64,000 nucleotides of DNA from CAZCVI01 sp964502145 (GTDB lineage Bacteria > Acidobacteriota > Aminicenantia > UBA2199), in NCBI GenBank assembly GCA_964502145.1, contig CAZCVI010000005.1, forward strand, positions 1 through 64,000, in the 5' to 3' direction. Position 1 is the first letter of the stretch, and each line of letters opens with the position of its first letter. Shown piece after piece: positions 17,123-25,078 of the stretch. The notes under the pieces were generated by a model. It was not told the origin of the DNA and searched no databases. It saw only the letters and a program-made list of their open reading frames with translations. The translations under genes were made by a program, and so were the position numbers.

Positions 17123-18500
17123 TTTCAATTTTCCTTTTGAGTTTGGCAACCTCTTCTTTGAAGACTTCACCGCGATGTTCAAAATTATTAAACATATCAA
17201 AACTGGCGCATGCAGGTGCCAACAAAACGACACCGCCGGTATTTTCCAGTAGTTTTAACCCCTGTGCCACGGCGTCGGAAAAATCGGTCACATTGATCAA
17301 TTTATCCGCGACGTTTTTTAATTGACGGCGAATGGTATCACTTGCCTGTCCTACCAGTAACACGTGTTGTACTCGTTTGCGAATGGGGTCTTCCAGGGCT
17401 GTAAAATCGCCGCCCTTGTCCTTGCCACCCAGGATCAAAACCATGGCTTCATCAATCCCGGTAATGGATTTTAAAGTGGCGTCGACATTGGTGGCCTTGG
17501 AATCGTTGATAAATTCAACGTTGTGAATTTTCCCGGCAGATTCCATGCGGTGGGTGAGCCCGATGAAACTGGCGATCCCGGCTTCGATATCTGCGGGCAG
17601 AACACCGGCCAACCGGACGGCAATCACGGCAGCCAAGATATTCTCAAGGTTATGCATGCCCCGTAATGGGTTTCGCGCCAGGGAAATCTTTTCGGGGGGA
17701 CCTGCGGGCGCGAGTTGCAAGAAAATGTGTCCCCCTGCAATCCAGGCGGCGCAAGCGGGTTTATCTTCATGCAGGGAAAACCATAGGGTTCTGGCCCTGC
17801 CGTAGCGCTCCTTGTTTTTATCCTGCTGCAAAACGGGATCATCGGCATTTAAGATGAGATAATCTTCTTCAACCTGATTGCGCACGACATTTAATTTGGC
17901 GGCAAAATACTCCTCGGTGTTTGCATAGCGGTCCAGATGATCTGGGGTAATGTTGAGGATCAGTGCGATATCGGGTCTGAAATGGATGATCTCCTCCAAC
18001 TGGAAACTGGATAATTCGACGACAACGATGGAATCCCCGGAAATACCCGCTACCTGCGAGATAATGGGAGTACCAATATTCCCGGTTAAAAAACTATCCT
18101 TCCCCGCAGTTTTCAAAATATGATGGATCAAACTAACGGTAGTCGATTTCCCGTTGGTTCCAGTTACAGCGATAATCTTAGCTTCAAAAAAGGCAAATGC
18201 CAGTTCGATCTCGGAGACGATTTTAATTTTTCTTGCTCTGAGCGGGGCGAAACGGGGCGCTCTGCCATTGATACCGGGACTGACTATGATTAAATCGGCA
18301 TCTTCCAATTGCTGGAACTGATCCTGTCCCACCAGGAAGGTGACTCCTTGTGCTTCATACTTTTTTTGGCTTTCTAGATCGGTGATCGGGGTGTCGTTAT
18401 AGATGTAGAGGTTTTTATTGCTATTTTGTTCTATAAAAAAATCCAGCACGGCTTTGCCGCTTTTTCCGAACCCCATCACCACTGCTTTTTGTTTACTCAT
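17115..18500 (-). CDS. murD: UDP-N-acetylmuramoyl-L-alanine--D-glutamate ligase
   Basis: This 461-residue Mur ligase adds D-Glu. It has the N-terminal motif VMGFGKSGKAVLDF, the P-loop AVTGTNGKSTTVSLI near residue 112, and HRMESAGKIHNVEFINDSKATN (in part) near 325, which holds the conserved H, N and K/D residues of MurD, then LILGGKDKGGDF. The ATG at 18500 is chosen since the longer frame lies within murF. It overlaps murF by 8 nt and ftsW by 8 nt. mraY, which normally precedes murD, is absent. Confidence 0.96.
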   Translation of the reverse strand: MSKQKAVVMGFGKSGKAVLDFFIEQNSNKNLYIYNDTPITDLESQKKYEAQGVTFLVGQDQFQQLEDADLIIVSPGINGRAPRFAPLRARKIKIVSEIELAFAFFEAKIIAVTGTNGKSTTVSLIHHILKTAGKDSFLTGNIGTPIISQVAGISGDSIVVVELSSFQLEEIIHFRPDIALILNITPDHLDRYANTEEYFAAKLNVVRNQVEEDYLILNADDPVLQQDKNKERYGRARTLWFSLHEDKPACAAWIAGGHIFLQLAPAGPPEKISLARNPLRGMHNLENILAAVIAVRLAGVLPADIEAGIASFIGLTHRMESAGKIHNVEFINDSKATNVDATLKSITGIDEAMVLILGGKDKGGDFTALEDPIRKRVQHVLLVGQASDTIRRQLKNVADKLINVTDFSDAVAQGLKLLENTGGVVLLAPACASFDMFNNFEHRGEVFKEEVAKLKRKIENG

Positions 18501-19896
18501 GTTTGAACTCCTCGATGGCTTTTTCCAATTGAATCCCCCGTGACGCTTTAAACAACAACACGCCATCTTCTACTGCGATTTCCTTGAGGTATTTTCCTGC
18601 AGCTAACGCGGTGTCGCAGTGGTGGATTCGTTCAGCGGGCACTCCATTGGCCAAGGCGCCCGCGGCAATGTGTTCCGCCCGTTTACCCACGGTAATCAAG
18701 CGGTGGAACTGTAACCCGGCATAAAAATGCCCGACCTCGCGGTGAAACTGTTCTTCCTCCGCTCCCAATTCCAGCATATCGCCTACAATGGCAATTTTTT
18801 TCCCGGTGTACTCGCGCTCCACCCATTCCAAGGTGCGTTTCAATGCTTCGGGATTGGAGTTGTACGTCTCATCAATAATAGTAAACCGATCATAGGTATA
18901 AATAGTACCACGTCCCGATAACGGGGTGATTTCGCGGAGTGCTTTTTGGATTTCAAAATTTTTCATACCCAGATGTTGGCACACGATAATGGCCACAAAG
19001 AGGTTTTCAAGTTGGGTTCCATTGATCAGGGAGGTGGTAAATTCTGTTTCAAGGCCGTAAAAGTCGATCTTCAGCACAGTTTCTTTTTTCTCCCGGCGAA
19101 TCTCCTTTAAAAAGATATGGGCATGGGGATTCTGGGAGTCGCGACTGAAGAATATTTTTCTGCCCTTGGGACAATCGGTGGCAAACAATCGGTTCATAAG
19201 GGGCAATGAATCGGCATTGATAAAGGCGGTATCATCGGAATCGAGATGGTTCAGTATTTCTGACTTGGCCAGCGCGGCATTGTCTACGGTCTTGAGAAAT
19301 TCCATGTGTACGGGAAACACGTTTAGTATCACGGCCACATCGGGTCTGAGAATATCGGCCAACACATTTATTTCGCCAATACCGGGGTAACTCATAGCCA
19401 GTTCGAACACAGCGGCTTCTTCGGCGCCACTCATATTAAGAATGGAAAAGGTCATGCCGATCCAGTTATTCCAGTTCTTATAAGACCGGTACGCGGGGTA
19501 TTTAAAAGATAATATCTGATAGATAAATTCCTTGGTGGTTGTTTTCCCGGCACTGCCAGTGACACCGATATATTTGATATGGTTAAAACGCTCCCTGACA
19601 TAGCGGGCCAGTTGTTGGGCGGCGGCCAAGGGGTCTGCTACCCGGATAAGCGGAATATTCAGGTCCGTGGCATCATAATCACGGGACACCACGGCACCCG
19701 CGCCGGGTTCGTTCTCCATCTGCCGGACAAACCGATGTCCGTCACTCTCTGGCGTTTTAAAGGCGAAAAAGAGGGTATTGGCCTGATTGATCAGGCGTGT
19801 GTCGAAATGGAAGTGGTGAAAAACACAGTCTTCCCTGGCATTCTCAACTGTCCCTTTGATGGCACTGGCAATTTCATGTAAGCGTAACTCAGGCAT
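18493..19896 (-). CDS. murF: UDP-N-acetylmuramoyl-tripeptide--D-alanyl-D-alanine ligase
   Basis: This 467-residue Mur ligase adds D-Ala-D-Ala to the UDP-MurNAc-tripeptide. The P-loop GVTGSAGKTTTKEFI is near residue 110, the central-domain motif FELAMSYPGIGEI near 165 and NADSLPLMNRL near 225. The third-domain DETYNSNPEALKRTL motif near 330 is diagnostic of MurF. The ATG at 19896 has a GGAG ribosome site 11 nt upstream, better than the ATG at 19917. It begins 6 nt inside the murE end region and overlaps murE by 8 nt. Confidence 0.96.
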   Translation of the reverse strand: MPELRLHEIASAIKGTVENAREDCVFHHFHFDTRLINQANTLFFAFKTPESDGHRFVRQMENEPGAGAVVSRDYDATDLNIPLIRVADPLAAAQQLARYVRERFNHIKYIGVTGSAGKTTTKEFIYQILSFKYPAYRSYKNWNNWIGMTFSILNMSGAEEAAVFELAMSYPGIGEINVLADILRPDVAVILNVFPVHMEFLKTVDNAALAKSEILNHLDSDDTAFINADSLPLMNRLFATDCPKGRKIFFSRDSQNPHAHIFLKEIRREKKETVLKIDFYGLETEFTTSLINGTQLENLFVAIIVCQHLGMKNFEIQKALREITPLSGRGTIYTYDRFTIIDETYNSNPEALKRTLEWVEREYTGKKIAIVGDMLELGAEEEQFHREVGHFYAGLQFHRLITVGKRAEHIAAGALANGVPAERIHHCDTALAAGKYLKEIAVEDGVLLFKASRGIQLEKAIEEFKHE

Positions 19897-21373
19897 TTTT
19901 ATTTTTCTCCAGGGCATTTATCATTTCTGCGGCCACTTCATAATCATCAAAATGAATGGTTTTGTCCTTGAATATCTGGTAATCCTCGTGTCCTTTGCCA
20001 GCTATTACGACCAGATCGCCCTTTCCAGCCATATTAATGGCTTTTTTTATGGCTTCTTGGCGATCAATTTCCACGATATAGCGGCTGAAATCGGGTGCGA
20101 ATCCGGTTTTGATATCGTTCACGATATCCATGGGATTCTCGGCTCTGGGATTGTCGCTGGTCACCACCAGGAAATCGGCAAAATCAGCAGCGGCTTTGCC
20201 CATGCGCGGACGTTTGGTTTTATCCCGGGACCCACCAGCCCCAAATACGAGGATAATGCGATTGGCAACAACTTCTCGGAGTGATTTAAGCATGCTTTCC
20301 AAGGCATTGTCAGTATGGGCATAATCAACCATGACGGAAAATTCGCGGTTGTATACGAGGTCCAATCTTCCCTTTACTGGCTTAAAACTGGCCAACCCGG
20401 CTTTGATCTTCTCAAAAGAAATACCTTTAATCACTGCCGAGCAAATGGCAGCCAAAATGTTGGATAGATTGACACGCCCGACCAAACTGCATTTGATATC
20501 AATACTATCTTTGGGCGTTTTAATCGAGGCCTGGATACCTTCCAAGGTAAATTTGTACTTTAAGGGGCGCACATCGGCATCTTCGGAGAATCCATAGGTG
20601 AGGTACTTGCAATCCAATTGTTCCAGAATACTCGGAGCTACTGCATCATCAACATTGATGATAGCCCAATCGTCCACGCCCAGCTCTCTGAATAATGCCA
20701 TTTTGGCATCAAAGTAATCATCCATGGTATGGTGGAAATCAAGATGATCACCGGAAAAGGTGGTGAAAATGCCCTGGGCAAAATGGATATCGTGAACCCG
20801 GTGCAGTGTCAGAGACACGGAGGACACTTCCATGACCAGATTTTTACAGCCTTTTTGATGGGCACGGGAAAGAAACGCAAATATGTCAATCGCTTCGGGC
20901 GTGGTCAGGGTGGTCTTTTCTAACAGTCCGTCAAAGAACATGCCCAGGGTCCCGATTTTGGCGGTTTCGGATTCTTGGCAGTAGATGGCGTGGATGAGGG
21001 ACATGATGGTGGTTTTGCCGTTGGTGCCAGTGATTCCCACGGAGTAAATGGCATCGGCGATATTATTATAAAAAGCAGCGGCCATTTTGCTGAGCACTAT
21101 GCGCGCATCCTTGACCAGAACCCAGGAAACAGCGATTGGCATTTCTGGCAGGGTTTCATCGGGTTCACTTTCAAAAACAATGACGGTCGCGCCATTGGCA
21201 ATAGCATCACCCAGATAATTCAAACCGTTCTCCTTGTATCCCCGTAAGGCGATAAAGCAGTAACCGGGCCGTATACTCCGGGAATCCATATGAATACCGG
21301 AAACCTGAACATGCAAATCTCCACTGCTGGAGATCACATCGACATTTTTTAATAACTCATTTAAATAGGTCAT
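19889..21373 (-). CDS. murE: UDP-N-acetylmuramoyl-L-alanyl-D-glutamate--2,6-diaminopimelate ligase
   Basis: This 494-residue Mur ligase adds the third stem-peptide residue. The N-terminal domain motif DSRSIRPGYCFIALRG, the P-loop GITGTNGKTTIMSLI near residue 115, and the carbamylated-lysine region are present. SDNPRAENPMDIV near 405 contains the DNPR motif that marks meso-diaminopimelate rather than lysine specificity, so the wall is the Gram-negative A1gamma type. The start overlaps the ftsI stop by 4 nt (ATGA). Confidence 0.97.
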   Translation of the reverse strand: MTYLNELLKNVDVISSSGDLHVQVSGIHMDSRSIRPGYCFIALRGYKENGLNYLGDAIANGATVIVFESEPDETLPEMPIAVSWVLVKDARIVLSKMAAAFYNNIADAIYSVGITGTNGKTTIMSLIHAIYCQESETAKIGTLGMFFDGLLEKTTLTTPEAIDIFAFLSRAHQKGCKNLVMEVSSVSLTLHRVHDIHFAQGIFTTFSGDHLDFHHTMDDYFDAKMALFRELGVDDWAIINVDDAVAPSILEQLDCKYLTYGFSEDADVRPLKYKFTLEGIQASIKTPKDSIDIKCSLVGRVNLSNILAAICSAVIKGISFEKIKAGLASFKPVKGRLDLVYNREFSVMVDYAHTDNALESMLKSLREVVANRIILVFGAGGSRDKTKRPRMGKAAADFADFLVVTSDNPRAENPMDIVNDIKTGFAPDFSRYIVEIDRQEAIKKAINMAGKGDLVVIAGKGHEDYQIFKDKTIHFDDYEVAAEMINALEKNKNA

Positions 21374-23088
21374 AGTCTTATCTCATTCCTCTTATCCATT
21401 TCAGGAAATATTTTTAAATAGATTAACAGTTTTTCAGCGATAGACTTAAACAACGGGGCTGCTACATCACCACCGTAATATTGTCCCTTGGGCTCATCCA
21501 CGACCACGAATATGGTGACCTTAGGATTCTTGGCAGGAAAAAAGCCACCAAAAGACGATATATATAGTCTGGGATTGGTGTCGTCCTTGTTCCCCCGGCG
21601 AATTATTTTGGTGGTTCCTGTTTTACCCGCGATTTCGATACCGGGTATCTGGGTATTTTTCCCTGTGCCCCGGCTCACGACTTCGGTCATGATCGATACC
21701 ATGCGTTGCACAGTAGAGGGAGACATGATTTTTTTCTTCTGCGGTTTTTTTAAAAAAGCACCGTCGATCTCTTTCACAATCGTGGGTTGTATCAGGTAAC
21801 CACCGGAAGCCAGGACATTAAAGGCGCGGATCATTTGTATGGGGGTGACTGCCAGTTCATAACCATGGGCCAGAAACTCCAACGAAACTCCGGACCAGGA
21901 GGATAATGGGTGTACGATACCGGACTCTTCACCGGGCAAGCGAATACCGACTTTGCTGCCAAACCCGAAATTCTGTATGCCATCATACCAGGTCTGCTTG
22001 CCCAACATCTCGCTGATCCTGGCGGCCCCGATATTACTGGAATGGATGATAATATCTTCAAAGCTCAAACTGGCATACGGATGTACATCGGAGATAGTTA
22101 CATTCCTAAAATGGTAGGACCCGTTAAAACAATCAAATTGCTGTTGCGGGGAACAAATATTCTTCTCCAACGCGGTGGATGCCAATATTACCTTGAAGGT
22201 GGAACCGGGATGATAAAGAAACGAGATGGCATTGTTTTTGGTTAATTTTAACGGCACATCGGAAACATAGCCGGGATTATAATTGGGGTAACAGGCCATG
22301 GCCAGTATGGACCCATCCTGGGAATTCATGACAATGACGGCCCCGCTTTTGGCCTGGAAAGCAGTGACTGTCTTTTCCAGTTCTTGTTCGACAAAAAATT
22401 GGATGGAAGAATCAATGGTGAGGTAAATGTCTTTTCCTGGTTCTGGTGTTTGGACATACTGTAAATTGAACACTTTGCGTCGGGCATCTTGTACCACTTT
22501 GGCTATGCCGCCTTTGCCGCTGACAACGGAGTTGAGTGTATATTCGACGCCGTAGAGTCCCTGTTCATCTATGCCTACTCCGCCCAGGATATGCGCGGCA
22601 ATGGTATTTTGTGGATATACGCGCATGTATTCCTCGACAAAATCCAGATCGGAATTAGCACTATCAGCATCTTTTATCTTTTTTAACATGGAATACTCGG
22701 TGTCGGCTAATTTCCGTTTGAGCCAGATAAATTTATCTCCTTTGCCGATACGGAAACGAATAGCGCGGTTCTCGTTCTCGGTTAACTGAAGTCCATTTTT
22801 GAGGATGGTGTTAAACAAGCGGAAAGAATCGGTTTTGTCCTTGCAATTAAGAAAGGCGGATTGTGCTTTTACCGATATCGCCAGAACATCACCGTGACGG
22901 TCATAAATAGTCCCCCGTTTGGAATGTAGTTCAATCGTGCGGTTACTTTGCGAACGGACTTTGCCAATATTTTTCCCGTAATCAAAAACCTGGATCTTGA
23001 CCAGCACAACAGCGATTGTCAGTACCCATGCGGAAAAAGCGATAAACAAATAGAACCCCCTCTTGCGCTCGCTCTGGTTTATCTCCAT
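21370..23088 (-). CDS. ftsI: Peptidoglycan D,D-transpeptidase FtsI (PBP3)
   Basis: This 572-residue class B penicillin-binding protein has a short cytoplasmic N-terminus, one transmembrane segment (about 12-32), a dimerisation domain from SKRGTIYDRHGDVLA, and a transpeptidase domain. The active-site motifs are in order: HPGSTFKV (catalytic serine in S-T-F-K, near 300), SSN near 355, and GKTGTTKI near 492. There are no PASTA domains. It crosslinks septal peptidoglycan with FtsW. The ribosome site is GAGGA before the ATG; the gap from ftsL is 31 nt. Confidence 0.96.
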   Translation of the reverse strand: MEINQSERKRGFYLFIAFSAWVLTIAVVLVKIQVFDYGKNIGKVRSQSNRTIELHSKRGTIYDRHGDVLAISVKAQSAFLNCKDKTDSFRLFNTILKNGLQLTENENRAIRFRIGKGDKFIWLKRKLADTEYSMLKKIKDADSANSDLDFVEEYMRVYPQNTIAAHILGGVGIDEQGLYGVEYTLNSVVSGKGGIAKVVQDARRKVFNLQYVQTPEPGKDIYLTIDSSIQFFVEQELEKTVTAFQAKSGAVIVMNSQDGSILAMACYPNYNPGYVSDVPLKLTKNNAISFLYHPGSTFKVILASTALEKNICSPQQQFDCFNGSYHFRNVTISDVHPYASLSFEDIIIHSSNIGAARISEMLGKQTWYDGIQNFGFGSKVGIRLPGEESGIVHPLSSWSGVSLEFLAHGYELAVTPIQMIRAFNVLASGGYLIQPTIVKEIDGAFLKKPQKKKIMSPSTVQRMVSIMTEVVSRGTGKNTQIPGIEIAGKTGTTKIIRRGNKDDTNPRLYISSFGGFFPAKNPKVTIFVVVDEPKGQYYGGDVAAPLFKSIAEKLLIYLKIFPEMDKRNEIRL

Positions 23089-23119
23089 GCTTTCCTCATC
23101 ATCCTACTCATCCTCATAT

Positions 23120-23497
23120 TTATTTTTCCTCGTACACTGTAATAAATTGATCTGGCGTGGGGTATTGATATCCCAGCTTTTCAGTCACCATCTGTTCGAC
23201 GCGTTTCAAATTTAAAAGCCCGGCTTTTTCGGACCTTAATTTGTCGATATCCTCCTTCAGCTTTTTCTCCTGTAATGCCAGTTCCTGCAACTCGTAGCCA
23301 AAATCGACATTTTTCAGGTTTAGGCTCATATAAGTAAAGAGCAGTAAAAAACCAATGACAGTAACCAGCACCAGTACACCGTTGGTACTTCCTTTGGAGT
23401 TGTGTGCATTGAGGGTATCGGTATCTTTTTGGTTTAGGTGTTTGAAATTCACTTCGTTTGTTTGGGTGTCCATAGTCATATTCATTGTGCTATTCAT
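23120..23497 (-). CDS. ftsL: Cell division protein FtsL-like
   Basis: This 125-residue bitopic membrane protein has a cytoplasmic N-terminus of about 40 residues, one hydrophobic segment (near 41-62, VLVLVTVIGFLLLFTYM), then a coiled coil (LQELALQEKKLKEDIDKLRSEK, in part) and a short tail with VTEKLGYQYPTPDQFI typical of FtsL/DivIC. It recruits FtsQ/FtsB and activates FtsWI. The start overlaps the rsmH stop (ATGA); ATGs three and five codons further in are possible alternatives. The call rests on topology and position. Confidence 0.85.
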   Translation of the reverse strand: MNSTMNMTMDTQTNEVNFKHLNQKDTDTLNAHNSKGSTNGVLVLVTVIGFLLLFTYMSLNLKNVDFGYELQELALQEKKLKEDIDKLRSEKAGLLNLKRVEQMVTEKLGYQYPTPDQFITVYEEK

Positions 23498-24378
23498 AAT
23501 ACTTCTCCGGCCCGCAATTTCACCGATCGTGACGGCAAGTTTTCCGTGACCTCGGTAGCGGACGGGACCATGGGAAAAGGTTTAATAATGCGGATTTTGT
23601 TTTCTTTTTGGAGGGTATTAAAGGCTCTCTTGACAATGCGGTCCTCCACGGAATGAAAAGAGAGAAAAACAATCCGTCCGCCCGCAGGTAAATATGCGGC
23701 TGCTTTATTTATAAATTCATCAATATGGTCCAACTCTTTGTTAACGGCTATCCGTAGGGCTTGGAAGATATTAGCCGCCGGATGGGTTTTGCCCCGCTTG
23801 GGTCGCCAGTGATATAATTTCTCCACGATCTGGGTTAATTGCCCGGTGGTTTCAATCACGCCGAACAAGCGGCCCTCGATGATTTTTTTAGCCAATTCAG
23901 CGGCGCGGGGAATCTCGCCATAGGTCTCGAACAGCTCTTGCAACTGTTTCTCGCTGTACTGGTTGATCACATCGTACGCGGTTAATTCCCCGCGCAGGTC
24001 CTTGCGCATATCCAGGCGGGCGTCAAGGCTATGGGAAAAACCACGCGTGCTGTCTTTTAACTGGTAAATAGATATGCCGGGGTCTACCAATAGCCCAGAT
24101 ATCTCCTTGTGGGACAAATCCAAGCACTCAAAAAGCTGGGTAAAATTTACCCGGTGAATCTCGACGCGCTCGCCAAACTCTGCCAATAGGCTCTTGGCTT
24201 GTGCGATACTGCGATCATCGACATCGAGGCCAATCACACGGGCACTTGCAAAGGTCTGCAATATATGATGGGTATGTCCCCCCATACCCAACGTGCAATC
24301 GATAAACCATTGTTTACCAGTCTCTGAAAAGATGTCTGTGACCTCTTTATACATCACTGGATAGTGCTGCTGCTTCAT
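23494..24378 (-). CDS. rsmH: 16S rRNA (cytosine(1402)-N(4))-methyltransferase
   Basis: This 294-residue SAM-dependent methyltransferase (MraW) methylates C1402 of 16S rRNA. It shows the N-terminal HYPVMYKEV, the SAM motif DCTLGMGGHTHHIL near residue 27, GLDVDDRSI near 50, and the RsmH-specific LVDPGISIYQL, FSHSLDARLDMR and RIVFLSFHSVEDRIVKRAF. The start overlaps mraZ by 32 nt and has GAGG 8 nt upstream. It is full length for the family. Confidence 0.97.
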   Translation of the reverse strand: MKQQHYPVMYKEVTDIFSETGKQWFIDCTLGMGGHTHHILQTFASARVIGLDVDDRSIAQAKSLLAEFGERVEIHRVNFTQLFECLDLSHKEISGLLVDPGISIYQLKDSTRGFSHSLDARLDMRKDLRGELTAYDVINQYSEKQLQELFETYGEIPRAAELAKKIIEGRLFGVIETTGQLTQIVEKLYHWRPKRGKTHPAANIFQALRIAVNKELDHIDEFINKAAAYLPAGGRIVFLSFHSVEDRIVKRAFNTLQKENKIRIIKPFPMVPSATEVTENLPSRSVKLRAGEVL

Positions 24379-24841
24379 TAATTAACCTCGATACTATTTG
24401 CAATTTCTCATCGCTAAATTGGTCGTTGAACGTTTTTTTCTTAAACAACTCTTCATTCCACACAAGCATATGGTCGATTTTACCAAATATCCGCAAATCA
24501 CAACCATTCAAACCGCATTCTTTGCGCAATTCCGGCGGGATCAATATCCGTCCACGCGCATCCATTTCACTTTCATTGCCCCAATAACTGGTTCGACTGA
24601 TAAATTCTTCAATCTCAGGGGATCTGACCTTTATTTTCTCAATACTCTGTTCGATACTTTCCCAAACGGGTAACGGGTAGAGATAGACACGATCACCATT
24701 CAGAGAAGTCATGTAAATATTGCTGCCATACTGTTCTTGAAGGGTAGAGAGATAGTGGGCAGGGATCTTGATCCGACCCCTGTCGTCCACTCTAATCACA
24801 AAACTTCCTCTAAATCGCTTAACTATCCCATTTTGTCCCAT
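24347..24841 (-). CDS. mraZ: Transcriptional regulator MraZ
   Basis: This 164-residue protein has two AbrB-like MraZ domains, each with the D-x-x-GR motif: VDDRGRIKIPAHYL near residue 18 and MDARGRILIPPELR near 96. In other bacteria MraZ forms a ring that binds TGGG repeats in the dcw promoter and controls the operon. The ATG at 24841 gives nine extra residues before the conserved FRGSF and overlaps the operator itself. A GTG at 24799, with AGAGGA six nt upstream, is an alternative start that would shorten the first domain. The start is therefore uncertain; the identity is not. Confidence 0.94.
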   Translation of the reverse strand: MGQNGIVKRFRGSFVIRVDDRGRIKIPAHYLSTLQEQYGSNIYMTSLNGDRVYLYPLPVWESIEQSIEKIKVRSPEIEEFISRTSYWGNESEMDARGRILIPPELRKECGLNGCDLRIFGKIDHMLVWNEELFKKKTFNDQFSDEKLQIVSRLINEAAALSSDV

Positions 24842-24885
24842 TTTCACCCACAACAATAATATAATAGGTCTATATGCAATGTCAA
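24827..24885 (-). promoter_or_regulatory. dcw promoter with MraZ operator (three TGGG boxes)
   Basis: On the minus strand TTGACA (24880-24885) and TATATT (24858-24863) are 16 nt apart. Downstream come three TGGG boxes at 24847-24850, 24837-24840 and 24827-24830 with an exact 10-nt period (TGGGN plus five-nt spacers). That is the published MraZ binding-site pattern. The boxes lie at the start of the transcript and overlap the mraZ start codon, so MraZ could block transcription and also compete with initiation. Confidence 0.88.
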
Positions 24886-24982
24886 CAGGAAAATGCAAAA
24901 AAAAAAAAAATATTTTTTAATGGTAATCTGGGGTGGTAATCAAGGAAAAAAAAAGAAAATGAAAGAAAAATTGCAAAATACC

Positions 24983-25011
24983 TTGACACACCAGATATAG
25001 TGTTTTAGAAT
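24983..25011 (+). promoter_or_regulatory. nrdJ promoter with NrdR-like box
   Basis: TTGACA (24983-24988) and TAGAAT (25006-25011) have a 17-nt spacer. The spacer holds ACACCAGATATAGTGT (24988-25003), which matches 14 of 16 positions of the NrdR box palindrome ACACWATATATWGTGT. NrdR is the usual ATP/dATP-sensing repressor of ribonucleotide reductase genes. A second box, normal for NrdR, is not obvious. Confidence 0.75.
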
Positions 25012-25078
25012 TAGTAGGGTCACTAAATAGACGAGAAAAAAGAATAATAAAATGAGAATAATTAAAGGAGTATAATAA

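Noticed and set aside
16010..17233. 37-residue N-terminal extension of FtsW
   Set aside because: The extension lies within the end of murD, has no similarity to FtsW, and the ATG at 17122 gives the normal family start.
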